This document shows positions 54,759 through 63,172 of a stretch of DNA of 64,000 nt, in pieces. Where the stretch lies: the NCBI RefSeq assembly GCF_024662235.1, contig NZ_CP096276.1, forward strand, positions 620,001 to 684,000. Reading direction: 5' to 3'. The first letter of the stretch is position 1; each line of letters begins with the position of its first letter. The position numbers and the translations under genes are program-made. The notes under the pieces are model-generated. The model had not been told where the DNA came from and made no database searches. It saw nothing but the letters and a program-made list of their open reading frames with translations. Source of the DNA: Pimelobacter simplex. Lineage in GTDB: Bacteria > Actinomycetota > Actinomycetes > Propionibacteriales > Nocardioidaceae.

Positions 54759-55295
54759 ATGGTCACCGTCGTCGTCTGTGCCACCGTCGTGGCGGCCGGC
54801 GTCCTTCTGACGGTGGCCGGCACCGCCCACATCCGGGACCGCAAAACGTTGCTGGCGCACCTTCTCGCTCACGACGTCCTGGGCTACCGGTGGTCGCGGC
54901 GGGCGGCCCAGCTGCTCGGCCCGGTCGAGCTGCTCCTCGGAATCGTTCTCCTGCTCAGCCCGGGCGCGGTCCTGGTGAGTGGCCACCCGCTGCCGCTCGT
55001 GGTCGCCGCGGCCTCGGCGGCTGCCCTGCTGCTGGTCATGACCGGGTACGTCCTTCAAGCGCTGCGCAGGGGAGGCGACCTGTTCTGCGCCTGCTTCGGA
55101 ACCGAGGAACGGCTCGGTGCGCGCACCCTGCTCCGGGTCTTGCTGCTCGGTCTTGCCATGGTGACGGCGACCGTCCGGCCGGCGTTCCCGCTGGCCTGGG
55201 CAGACTTGGCACTCGCGCTCGTCATCGGGGCGGTCGTTGCCGGCCTGCTGGGGCCTGCTCAGTGGGCTGCGCGCCGGACATCGGAGGCGGGCTGA
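54759..55295 (+). CDS. MauE-like (DoxX-type) membrane redox protein
   Basis: 178 residues with four membrane segments. GTAHIRDRKTLLAHLLAHDVLG followed by PVELLLGIVLLLSP matches the MauE/DoxX family, and GDLFCACFG (C110, C112) is the cysteine pair of MauE-type proteins at the membrane face. It probably exchanges electrons or disulfides with the MauD-like protein. Its stop overlaps the next gene (TGATG at 55293-55297). Confidence 0.85.
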   Translation: MVTVVVCATVVAAGVLLTVAGTAHIRDRKTLLAHLLAHDVLGYRWSRRAAQLLGPVELLLGIVLLLSPGAVLVSGHPLPLVVAAASAAALLLVMTGYVLQALRRGGDLFCACFGTEERLGARTLLRVLLLGLAMVTATVRPAFPLAWADLALALVIGAVVAGLLGPAQWAARRTSEAG

Positions 55296-55471
55296 TGGCG
55301 GTACCCAGCCGAGCCTCGGCAGCGGGTGCAGCACTGCACCCGCTGGCGTTGACGGTCGCGATCGGCGTCCTGGTGATCATCGCGGGTGCGCTTACACGTC
55401 AGCACGAGGTCCTGCCCTTCTGGCTGGTCGCCGCTCTCGCCGCGGGGTTCGCCATCTCCGGGTCGGTTTGA
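55295..55471 (+). CDS. Small membrane protein of the Mau-like locus
   Basis: 58 residues with two hydrophobic segments (about 14-31 and 41-56). The ATG at 55295 overlaps the MauE-like stop by one base. No family recognised. Its existence is supported by coupling and by the hydrophobic pattern; it could be a small subunit or stabiliser of the maturation complex. Confidence 0.5.
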   Translation: MAVPSRASAAGAALHPLALTVAIGVLVIIAGALTRQHEVLPFWLVAALAAGFAISGSV

Positions 55472-55486
55472 AGCCACAACTCAGCA

Positions 55487-56041
55487 ATGCTGATCGCGTC
55501 GGTCTGGCGCGGCTGGGCTCGTGGCACCTTCATCGCCGGTCTCCTCCTGGGCGGTCTCTTGGCGACCTCGATCGCCGTCGCCGTGGGGTCACTGGTCCTG
55601 CGGAGCTGGATTCCCGAAGGGACGACCCGCCGTGCCGTCGTGGGCGTCGTTGTCGTCATCGCATGGGCGCGCGACGCGGGTGTGGTGCGATTCAAGATCC
55701 CGCAGAACGCACGGCAGGTCCCTGAGGCGATCGCGCTCCAGGGGCAGCGCCTAGGTGCCTTTCAGTTCGGGGTCGAGATGGGCACGGGCATGCGCACCTT
55801 CATGACCAGCATGCTGCCGCATGTCGTCGTGGCAGCAGCGCTGCTTCTCTGCTCGTGGCCGGAGGGCGCGTTCATGGGCATCTGCTTCGGCTTCGGTCGA
55901 GCGATCGTGCCATTGGCCCGGACGTTCGCGGACAACGAGGACCGTTGGTCGGACGCCTTCAGCAAGAGGGAGCGCACGATCCAGGTATCGCTCGGCCTGG
56001 CCGTCGCCGTAGGCGGGCTGCTGGCGGGCGCCTTCTTCTAG
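55487..56041 (+). CDS. Polytopic membrane protein of the Mau-like locus
   Basis: 184 residues with about five membrane segments. A central cytoplasmic or membrane-edge motif (RFKIPQNARQVPEAI, then GAFQFGVEMGTGMRTFM) and FGFGRAIVPLAR are distinctive but I cannot assign a family. Two Cys lie in or near membrane helices (LLLCSW and GICFGF). By position it could play a MauF/CcdA-like electron-supply role. It is the last plus-strand gene of the locus and is followed by tRNA-Leu. Confidence 0.62.
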   Translation: MLIASVWRGWARGTFIAGLLLGGLLATSIAVAVGSLVLRSWIPEGTTRRAVVGVVVVIAWARDAGVVRFKIPQNARQVPEAIALQGQRLGAFQFGVEMGTGMRTFMTSMLPHVVVAAALLLCSWPEGAFMGICFGFGRAIVPLARTFADNEDRWSDAFSKRERTIQVSLGLAVAVGGLLAGAFF

Positions 56042-56103
56042 CGTGGAGTCAATCCTCCCGGGAGCAGTCCGGGAGGCGGCCACGTCGGAGAAGCGGGCCT
56101 CCG

Positions 56104-56185
56104 TGCCGGAGGCGGGACTCGAACCCGCACACCCGAAGGCACAGGTACCTAAAACCTGCGTGTCTGCCAGTTCCACCACTCCGGC
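56104..56185 (-). tRNA. tRNA-Leu (anticodon UAG)
   Basis: On the minus strand the 7-bp acceptor (GCCGGAG with CTCCGGC), the D-arm, an anticodon arm CAGGT-TTTAGGT-ACCTG with anticodon TAG, a long class II variable arm (GCC-TTCG-GGT) and the T-arm GCGGGTTCGAGTCCCGC form a canonical tRNA-Leu. Discriminator is A; CCA is not encoded. It reads CUA and other CUN codons. Its 3' end faces the Mau-like locus. Confidence 0.97.
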
Positions 56186-56246
56186 GATGAGCGCCACGAG
56201 TCTAGGGGCCGTTGCCCGCGCCCGCCCCGCCGGGAAGGATGCGAGC

Positions 56247-57473
56247 ATGCCGTCCACCCCCGAAGCCCTGATCGCGATCTACGAGGACCTGCACCGCCAC
56301 CCCGAGCTGGGTGGTCAGGAGCACCGGACCGCGGGCATCGTCGCCGACCACCTCCGCACCCTCGGGTACGACGTCACGACCGGCGTGGGCGGGACGGGTG
56401 TCGTCGCGACGCTCGAGCGGGGTGCCGGCCCGACGGTCCTGCTGCGCGCCGACATGGACGGCCTGCCGGTCCGCGAGGACACCGGTCTGCCCTACGCGAG
56501 CACCGCCACGGCCACCACCGCCGACGGCGAGGAGCACCCGGTGATGCACGCGTGCGGGCACGACGTCCACGTGACGTGCCTGCTGGGGGCGGCGGCTCGG
56601 CTGGTCGAGGACCGGGAGTGGCAGGGCCGGGTGCTGCTGGTGTTCCAGCCGGACGAGGAGACGGGCAACGGGGCCCGGGCGATGGTCGCGGACGGGCTCT
56701 ACGAGCGGTTCGGCAAGCCGGACGTGGTGCTGGGCCAGCACGTGGCGCCGCTGCCGGTGGGTGTGCTGGGCGTGACCGCGGGGCCGGCGTTCGCGGCCTC
56801 GGACAGCCTGCGGGTCGTGCTGCACGGCAGCGGCGGGCACGGGTCGCGGCCGGAGGCGACGGTCGACCCGGTGGTGCTGGGGGCGGCGACGGTGCTGCGG
56901 CTCCAGACGGTGGTCGCGCGCGAGATCGCGGGCAGCGACATGGCGGTGGTCACCGTGGGCTCGTTCCACGCGGGGACGGCGCCCAACATCATCCCGGACG
57001 AGGCGGTGCTGCAGCTGTCGATCCGGACCACCGACGAGCACGTGCGGGCCCGGGTGCTGGCCGCGGTCGAGCGCATCGTCCGGGGCGAGGCGGCGGCCGC
57101 GGGTGCGCCCCGCGAGCCGGAGGTCGTGACGATCGACGGGACGCCCACGGTGGTCAACGACGCCGGCGCGTGCGCGCGGGTCACCGCGGCGTTCCAGGCG
57201 GCGGGCGGGCACCTGGTGGTCGACCCGGGGACGGTGACCGGCAGCGAGGACGTGGGCATCCTGGCCGACGAGGCGGGGGTGCCGTGCGCCTACTGGCTGC
57301 TCGGGGGAGCGGACCCGGCGCTGTTCGCGGGCGCGACCACGGTCGAGGAGCTCAAGCGCGTGGTCGGCGAGCTGCCCTCGAACCACTCGCCCCGCTTCGC
57401 GCCGCTGGCCGCGCCCACGCTGGAGTCCGGCGTCGCCGCCCTGGTCACCGCGGCCCGGTCCTTCCTGGGCTGA
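56247..57473 (+). CDS. M20 family amidohydrolase (N-acyl-amino-acid or hippurate hydrolase type)
   Basis: 408 residues. The M20D metal ligands are visible: RADMDGLPV, HACGHDVH (with the conserved Cys), QPDEETGNGA with the catalytic Glu, and HGSGGHGSRPE; the last His is in SNHSPRFAP. Cytoplasmic, hydrolysing an N-acyl or amide bond. ATG at 56247 follows GGGAAGGA. It converges with the LuxR gene at 57480. Confidence 0.92.
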   Translation: MPSTPEALIAIYEDLHRHPELGGQEHRTAGIVADHLRTLGYDVTTGVGGTGVVATLERGAGPTVLLRADMDGLPVREDTGLPYASTATATTADGEEHPVMHACGHDVHVTCLLGAAARLVEDREWQGRVLLVFQPDEETGNGARAMVADGLYERFGKPDVVLGQHVAPLPVGVLGVTAGPAFAASDSLRVVLHGSGGHGSRPEATVDPVVLGAATVLRLQTVVAREIAGSDMAVVTVGSFHAGTAPNIIPDEAVLQLSIRTTDEHVRARVLAAVERIVRGEAAAAGAPREPEVVTIDGTPTVVNDAGACARVTAAFQAAGGHLVVDPGTVTGSEDVGILADEAGVPCAYWLLGGADPALFAGATTVEELKRVVGELPSNHSPRFAPLAAPTLESGVAALVTAARSFLG

Positions 57474-57479
57474 ACGCCC

Positions 57480-59063
57480 TCAGGTGCCGGCGTCCTCGGG
57501 GGCGCCGGTGAGCCCGAGGGCGGCGGCCCGGCTCAGCACCTCCTGGCGTGTGGAGACCTCGAGCTTGGTGCGCAACGAGTTCATCTGGGACTTCACGGTC
57601 TCGCGCGAGACGAACCACTTCTCGGCGATCTGCCCGAGCGTGAGCGGTCCGGCCAGCTCGTGGAGCAGCTCGCGCTCGCGGCGGGTGAGCTGGACCGAGA
57701 CCACCTGGTCGGGGTAGATCTCCCCGATCCGGCGCTCCTCGAGCCGGGCGAGCACGTCGCGCAGGCCGGGCACCCGCGGCTCGACCGCCTCGAGGACCGC
57801 GCGGGGCACGGTCGCGAACACCCGCAGGATGCCGTGCGGCTCCGCGAGACGCACCGCCGTGGCGAGGCGCTCCGCCGCCGGCTCCGGCTGGTCGCGGGCC
57901 ACGTCGGCGGCCGCGCCCGCCAGCAGCAGCTCCAGCCGGCCGCGGAGGCTGACCGTCTCGTCGTGCCCGGCGGCGTCGGCGAGCGCGGCGGTGCGGTCGG
58001 GATCGCCCTCGAGGAGGGCGAGCCGGGCGAGCGTCGGTACGGCGGCCGGGTCGTCCTCCAGGCCGCGCAGGGCACTGCGCGCCACGGTGCCGCGCCCCTG
58101 GGTGAGCGCGAGGTCGGCGCGGGCCAGGGCGAGGCCGGTCCGGCCCAGCCCGGTCTCGCCGGTCCAGCGCTCGTGCGACTCCTCGAGCTGGGCGACGAAG
58201 GCGACCGCTCCGGCGATGTCGCCGAGGACCAGCTCGATGCTCGTGTAGGCGAACAGGACGCCGGCCCAGTGCTCGTCGTGGTCCGCCGAGGTCGCGGCGC
58301 GCTCCAGGAAGCGCAGGCAGCCCTCGCGGTCGAGCCGGTCCGCGGCGGCGATGCCGGCCGCGACGTCGATGGGCACCTGGACCAGCGGTCCGACCCAGGT
58401 CGGCCGGTGGGTCTCCGAGAGCGCCCGGGCCAGCCAGGCGTCGGCCTCGACCAGGCGTCCCGACAGGGCCTCGATCATCGCCATGTTGCCAGCCGCGTCG
58501 CGCCCGACGATGTCGTAGGCCGAGGCCTCCCGGCTCCGGTACGCCGCCCGGTGCAGCCGGCGCGCGATGCCCAGCTCGCCGGCCAGGTGGGCGGTGATGC
58601 CGGCCTGGAGCTGCCAGAACGGCAGCAGCCGCCGGACCTCGCGGAACATCACGAACTCGGCGGCGTCGGCGACGACGGTGCCGCGGGCGACGTACTCCAT
58701 GGCGCTGGTGTGCAGGCCGCGGCGGCGGCGCGCGGCCATGCCCGCCAGGGTGCGGCTCAGCACCCGGTGCGCGGCCGGGGAGCGTCCCAGCGCGCGCAGC
58801 GTGCCGTGGTCGGCGGGCACCTGGGCGTTGACCGAGCCGGGTGGGAGCCGCCCGACGTTCTCGGCGACCAGGCCCGCGGTCGGCGGCTCGTGGAGGAACT
58901 GCTCGGGGAGCGTGGCGACGACCTGGCCGACCGCGTCGAGGTGACCGGTCATCGTCAGCTCGATCCAGGCCTCGTCGATGATCGTGGAGGCCTGGGCCCA
59001 GTCCTGCCCGCGGACCGCCCCCAGGAGTCGGTCCGCGACGGCGGTGCTCCCGTCGCCGCTCAT
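57480..59063 (-). CDS. Large LuxR family regulator (MalT-like, no ATPase)
   Basis: 527 residues: a long helical (TPR-like) N-terminal region and a C-terminal LuxR HTH (LTRRERELLHELAGPLTLGQIAEKWFVSRETVKSQMNSLRTKL, in two helices). No Walker A is present, so it is not a full STAND/LAL protein. It may be a signal-responsive regulator of the neighbouring M20 hydrolase or of the membrane protein at 59148. ATG at 59063. Confidence 0.86.
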   Translation of the reverse strand: MSGDGSTAVADRLLGAVRGQDWAQASTIIDEAWIELTMTGHLDAVGQVVATLPEQFLHEPPTAGLVAENVGRLPPGSVNAQVPADHGTLRALGRSPAAHRVLSRTLAGMAARRRRGLHTSAMEYVARGTVVADAAEFVMFREVRRLLPFWQLQAGITAHLAGELGIARRLHRAAYRSREASAYDIVGRDAAGNMAMIEALSGRLVEADAWLARALSETHRPTWVGPLVQVPIDVAAGIAAADRLDREGCLRFLERAATSADHDEHWAGVLFAYTSIELVLGDIAGAVAFVAQLEESHERWTGETGLGRTGLALARADLALTQGRGTVARSALRGLEDDPAAVPTLARLALLEGDPDRTAALADAAGHDETVSLRGRLELLLAGAAADVARDQPEPAAERLATAVRLAEPHGILRVFATVPRAVLEAVEPRVPGLRDVLARLEERRIGEIYPDQVVSVQLTRRERELLHELAGPLTLGQIAEKWFVSRETVKSQMNSLRTKLEVSTRQEVLSRAAALGLTGAPEDAGT

Positions 59064-59147
59064 CGCGCGCGTCGCTCCTCGGGCCGGTCCAGGTCCAGGT
59101 CCATGGGGTGAATAGTGCCGAACATCAGCGGTGGGGGAGAGCGTGTT

Positions 59148-61274
59148 TCACGAACCGGGGACCAAGGTGCCCGGTGCCCCGCCCGCGCGCTGCTTCCTGG
59201 GCTGCGCGGCGGCCTCGGCCGAGCGGGTGGCCGCGCTGCCGTAGGCGTAGACGCACATCAGCGCCACGAACGGCCAGACCAGGCCGAGCACCACCGACGG
59301 CACCGCGTTGAGCACCACGAACGGCAGCGGCACGACGATGAACAGCAGCGCCGCGACGACCGCGCCGATGGTGGTGAGCAGCAGCAGCCCGAGCAGCAGC
59401 ACGGGCAGCAACGTCGTCACCGAGTGCCGGATCAGCCGGATGCTGCGGGGCAGTCCACCGAACCCGGCCCGTCGCTCCAGCACCACGACCGGCACGAGCA
59501 GCACGCCCGCGGTGAGGACGACGAGCGCGAGCGGCGCGAGCACGACCGAGGTGGTCAGCAGCACCACGAGGACCGCGGTGACCACCATGGCCGGCAGGCC
59601 CGCGCCGAGCCGGCGCAGGCTCTCGCCGTAGGCCGCGCGGAGGTGGACGCGCGCCTCGATCCCCTCGTCGTCGAGGGTCCGTACGACGACGGCCAGGGCG
59701 CCCGCCGAGACCGGCAGGGTGAGCAGCCCGAGCAGCAGCGCGGCACCGCCGACCCAGCTCGGCACGAAGCGCGCGATCGTGACTCCCTGCAGCACCGCGG
59801 CGAGCACGTTGAGCAGCGCCGGTGGCAGCAGGCTGAGGAAGAACAGCACCGGCCGCTCGCGCAGCACCCCCAGCGAGGCGGCGACGACCTGGCCGCTGGA
59901 GCGCCGTGCGCGCAGGGGGAGCGCACTCGTCGCCCACGACGTACGCCGCAGCAGCCAGCCGAGCCCCAGCAGCGCGGCGACCAGGATCACCAGACCGCGC
60001 CACGGGTCGTCGACGTAGCCGCGGAACAGGTCGCTGCCCTTGCCGACCAGGTCGCAGTAGGTCTGCGCGACCGCGGCATTGCTGGACCCGCCGGCGGGCA
60101 CCTCGATGGAGGAGCTGCGGGCCTTGGCCGACCAGGCGAACGGCCGGCTCCAGGCCTGCTTGCGGTTGGGGCCGGTCGGCCCGGCGTAGAAGCGCTTGGG
60201 CCCGACCTCGCCGTAGTGACCCTCGTAGGTGATCCACGGGAACGCGCGCTGCCCGAGCACCGGGTCGGACGGGATCGTCTTGACCAGCGCCTCGATCGCC
60301 TCGTGCTCGCCGGCGGTGGTGTCGCAGCCGAACCCGGTGTTGGCGGTGTTGCCCATGAAGATGCCGGACGAGAACTGGTTGGCGTGCGACCCGGCCGAGA
60401 CGTAGACGACCGGGTGGGTCTCGTCGCGGATCTCGAGCTTGTCCTCGCCCCAGGTGGCCTTCTCGGAGCCGTAGTGCTGTGAGTAGACGGCGAGCTCGGG
60501 TTCGAGCTCCTCGGCCAGCGCGGTCGCGGCGTCGGGCGCGGCGAACTCGAGCTGGATGCGCTCCCAGTCGGTCTCGTGCTTGTTGTTGTAGTCGTTGAAC
60601 GCGTAGAAGAAGAAGTACTGCAGCGCGAACCGGTCCTCGACGCCCTTCTGGGTGGCGAGGTGGGCATAGATCGTCGGCTCGCTGCCGGCCCACTGGGAGC
60701 GGGCCCAGCTCTCGTAGTCGCAGCCGGGCGTGAGGGGGTTGCCGGGCAGGTCGAGCTCGTAGCCGGGCAGGCCGGGCGAGACGTCCTCGGCCGAGGGCCC
60801 GACCTGGACCAGGTCGCGCCCCGTCCACGGCCCGCGCAGCGCGATCGTGGGGTTGTCGAAGAGGACGTCGACGTCGCTGGGCAGGTAGGGCTCACCGGGT
60901 CCGCAGGCCTGGCGCTGGCGCACGAGCATGAGCACCGGCGCGAACTTCTCGGCCAGCGCGGCCTCGGCGGCGGCCGCCTCCTCGGCACCGGGGGCCGGCT
61001 CGGTGCCGACGTCGGGGTCGTCGGGAGAGCCGGGGACGACGTCCGGGTCGGTGTCGATGATCGAGGTGCCGGGCTCGTCCTCGTCGGTCGGCTCGTCGGT
61101 CGGCTCGTCCTCGGGCTGCTCCGACGGCTCGCCGTCGGGCGTGAGCGTCGGGGGCGTCGGGGACGGCGTCGGGGCGGAGACGGCGAACCCCGCCCCGGCC
61201 GAGGCCGGAGCGGGGTGCAGCGCGGGGAACGCCGGCAGGAACAGCGCGACGAGCAGGAGCAGCAGGCGGCGCAT
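59148..61274 (-). CDS. Secreted/membrane protein with Vps62-like domain
   Basis: 708 residues: signal peptide (1-27), a long Pro/Glu/Asp-rich linker (28-100), a Vps62/DUF946-like domain (about 105-400) with LPSDVDVLFDNP, QYFFFYAFNDYNNKHETDWERI (split) and VVYVSAGSHANQF, then six or more membrane segments (about 435-690) and a basic tail. The domain combination of a eukaryote-type Vps62-like fold with a bacterial membrane module is uncommon. ATG at 61274. It may sense or process extracellular lipids; that is a guess. Confidence 0.75.
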   Translation of the reverse strand: MRRLLLLLVALFLPAFPALHPAPASAGAGFAVSAPTPSPTPPTLTPDGEPSEQPEDEPTDEPTDEDEPGTSIIDTDPDVVPGSPDDPDVGTEPAPGAEEAAAAEAALAEKFAPVLMLVRQRQACGPGEPYLPSDVDVLFDNPTIALRGPWTGRDLVQVGPSAEDVSPGLPGYELDLPGNPLTPGCDYESWARSQWAGSEPTIYAHLATQKGVEDRFALQYFFFYAFNDYNNKHETDWERIQLEFAAPDAATALAEELEPELAVYSQHYGSEKATWGEDKLEIRDETHPVVYVSAGSHANQFSSGIFMGNTANTGFGCDTTAGEHEAIEALVKTIPSDPVLGQRAFPWITYEGHYGEVGPKRFYAGPTGPNRKQAWSRPFAWSAKARSSSIEVPAGGSSNAAVAQTYCDLVGKGSDLFRGYVDDPWRGLVILVAALLGLGWLLRRTSWATSALPLRARRSSGQVVAASLGVLRERPVLFFLSLLPPALLNVLAAVLQGVTIARFVPSWVGGAALLLGLLTLPVSAGALAVVVRTLDDEGIEARVHLRAAYGESLRRLGAGLPAMVVTAVLVVLLTTSVVLAPLALVVLTAGVLLVPVVVLERRAGFGGLPRSIRLIRHSVTTLLPVLLLGLLLLTTIGAVVAALLFIVVPLPFVVLNAVPSVVLGLVWPFVALMCVYAYGSAATRSAEAAAQPRKQRAGGAPGTLVPGS

Positions 61275-61287
61275 GGTTCGGCTCAGC

Positions 61288-62529
61288 TCACTCGGTCCAC
61301 GTCCAGGTGTCGAGGATCTCGTCGAACTTGTCGAAGACCGAGGTGTCGCCCTTCTTGAGCGAGACGGTGATCGAGTAGCCCTTGTCGCCGCTGACGACCA
61401 GGTAGGCGCGCTGCGCCACCTCGACGCCGTTGTCGTTGGTACGGGCGATGTCGACGCCGATCGCCGACTCGCCGTCGATGGTCTTGGCGTCGATGTCGGT
61501 CACCTCGACGCTGGGGTCGCCCGAGCTGAGCGCCGTCTTCCAGGTGCTCTCGAGGTCGGCCGGGTCGGTGCTGCCGTAGGCCGACTGGGTCTCGACGATC
61601 ACGTTGGCGCGGGCGGTGTTGAAGGTGCTGCCCCAGATCGCGACCTTGTCGAGCGTGGTCACCCCGGGGTTCTGGGCGAGGAAGTCCTCGGTCGCGTCCT
61701 TCCAGCCGGCGGGCAGCGTGAAGAAGTAGCCCAGGCCCTGGAGGGCGTCCGCGGGCGGGGTCTTCGGCTCGTCGGGCTTGTCGGTCGAGCCGGTGTCGTC
61801 GGTGGTGGCGGTGGTCTCGGGGTCGTCGGCCTTCTTGTCGTCGCCGCCGCCGTTGGCGAGCGCGACGATGCCGATGACACCGCCGACGATGAGGACGAGG
61901 GCGACCACGATCGCGGTGACGATGAAGCCGGTGTTGCTCTTCTTCTTCGGCGGGGGCGGCTGCTGCGACCAGCCGCCCGCGGCGTACGACGGGGCGCCGT
62001 AGCCGGCGCCGCCGCCCTGCTGGACCGGGTGCGGCGGGGACACCATCGGCTGGTGCGGGGGCGAGACGATCGGCTGCTGGGGCGGCGCGACGGGCGAGGT
62101 CATCGGGGCCGGCGGCGGAGGCGTGGGGGCGACGGGCGCCGTCCCCCCGGGCCCGTACGACGGCGGCGCGGCCGTCCCGGCGTCGGGGTCGAGGCCGGCG
62201 ACGAGCGTCTCGGGCACCTTGCCGAGCGCGAAGCCGAGCACCGCGACGGCCCACTGGCAGCCGCGGACGTCGGCGCTGCCGCGGTCGCGGGCCAGGCGCT
62301 GACCGGCCGACTCGACCGCGTCGGCGGGGTTGGCCCCGCTGTCGAGCATGGTCACCATGCCGTCGAGGGCACCCAGGCGCACCGCGTCGGTGAGCAGGTT
62401 GATCGTGCCGCTCGAAGCCTGGCCCTCGTCGAGGTAGTCGTCGAGCGAGCCACGGAAGGCCGTGGCGTCACGGAACAGGTCGTGTCCGTGGTCGCGGGCG
62501 AGGTCGGCGAGCGCCTGGTGCAGCTTCAT
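61288..62529 (-). CDS. Membrane protein with Pro-rich linker and extracellular domain
   Basis: 413 residues: an N-terminal helical domain (1-118), a Pro/Gln/Gly-rich linker (120-200), one membrane segment (about 203-228), and an external domain (about 255-413) with the GYFFTLPAGWKDAT pattern typical of actinobacterial lipoprotein-like secreted domains. No known family. ATG at 62529 follows AAGGACTCC. It stands beside the Vps62-like gene (13-nt gap) and may be part of the same unit. Confidence 0.78.
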   Translation of the reverse strand: MKLHQALADLARDHGHDLFRDATAFRGSLDDYLDEGQASSGTINLLTDAVRLGALDGMVTMLDSGANPADAVESAGQRLARDRGSADVRGCQWAVAVLGFALGKVPETLVAGLDPDAGTAAPPSYGPGGTAPVAPTPPPPAPMTSPVAPPQQPIVSPPHQPMVSPPHPVQQGGGAGYGAPSYAAGGWSQQPPPPKKKSNTGFIVTAIVVALVLIVGGVIGIVALANGGGDDKKADDPETTATTDDTGSTDKPDEPKTPPADALQGLGYFFTLPAGWKDATEDFLAQNPGVTTLDKVAIWGSTFNTARANVIVETQSAYGSTDPADLESTWKTALSSGDPSVEVTDIDAKTIDGESAIGVDIARTNDNGVEVAQRAYLVVSGDKGYSITVSLKKGDTSVFDKFDEILDTWTWTE

Positions 62530-62556
62530 GGGAGTCCTTCTCTAGCGGGATTCGGG

Positions 62557-63048
62557 TCAGGCGGGCGCGGCGAGCCCGAGGTCCTTGCGGAGCTTCGCCA
62601 CGTGACCGGTCGCCTTGACGTTGTACTGCGCGAGCTCGATCGCCCCGTCGGTGCCGACGACGAACGTCGAGCGGATGACGCCCTCGACGAGCTTGCCGTA
62701 GAGCTTCTTCTCGCCGTAGGCGCCGTAGGCGCGGTGCACGGTCAGCTCGGGGTCGGAGAGCAGGGTGATGGTGAGCCCGTCGCGCTCGCGGAACTTGGCG
62801 AGCTTGGCGGGGGTGTCCTTCGAGACGCCGACCACGGTGTAGCCCGCGGCCTGGAGGGCGTCGAGGGAGTCGGTGAAGTCGCACGCCTGCTTGGTGCAGC
62901 CCGGCGTCATCGCGGCGGGGTAGAAGTAGACGATCACCTTGCGCCCCTCCTTGCGGAGGTCGGCGAGGGAGACCTCACGCTCGTCGTCGGTGACGAGGGT
63001 GAAGTCGGGAGCGCTGTCGCCGGGGGCGAGGCGGACGGGGTCGCTCAT
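62557..63048 (-). CDS. bcp: Thioredoxin-dependent peroxiredoxin (BCP type)
   Basis: 163 residues. Peroxidatic C51 and resolving C56 in TPGCTKQACDF, with the T48 of TPGC, are the 2-Cys atypical BCP pattern. It reduces peroxides with thioredoxin. It ends the minus-strand unit with the membrane protein genes; its promoter region (63049-63172) also holds the Nur-type box of the divergent transporter. ATG at 63048 has GGAGC upstream. Confidence 0.94.
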   Translation of the reverse strand: MSDPVRLAPGDSAPDFTLVTDDEREVSLADLRKEGRKVIVYFYPAAMTPGCTKQACDFTDSLDALQAAGYTVVGVSKDTPAKLAKFRERDGLTITLLSDPELTVHRAYGAYGEKKLYGKLVEGVIRSTFVVGTDGAIELAQYNVKATGHVAKLRKDLGLAAPA

Positions 63049-63077
63049 GTGTTCCAGCTCCTGACAAGGTTGCGTTG

Positions 63078-63094
63078 TTGCAAAGCAAGTGCAA
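63078..63094 (+). promoter_or_regulatory. Nur-type nickel/cobalt regulator box
   Basis: TTGCAA-AGCAA-GTGCAA fits the streptomycete Nur consensus tTGCaa-N5-ttGCAA at nearly every conserved position. A -10-like TAAAGT (63095-63100) follows immediately. It lies 78 nt before cbiM-like and would repress it when nickel is plentiful. Confidence 0.7.
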
Positions 63095-63172
63095 TAAAGT
63101 GGGTCGTGCTCGTGACCATCTAACTACCCCGGTGGCGCGCTTCCGAACACTGGACCGAGTACAGGAGCAACG

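Noticed and set aside
63095..63172. Cobalamin riboswitch before cbiM
   Set aside because: The leader is too short and lacks the conserved B12-box; a Nur-type box is present instead.
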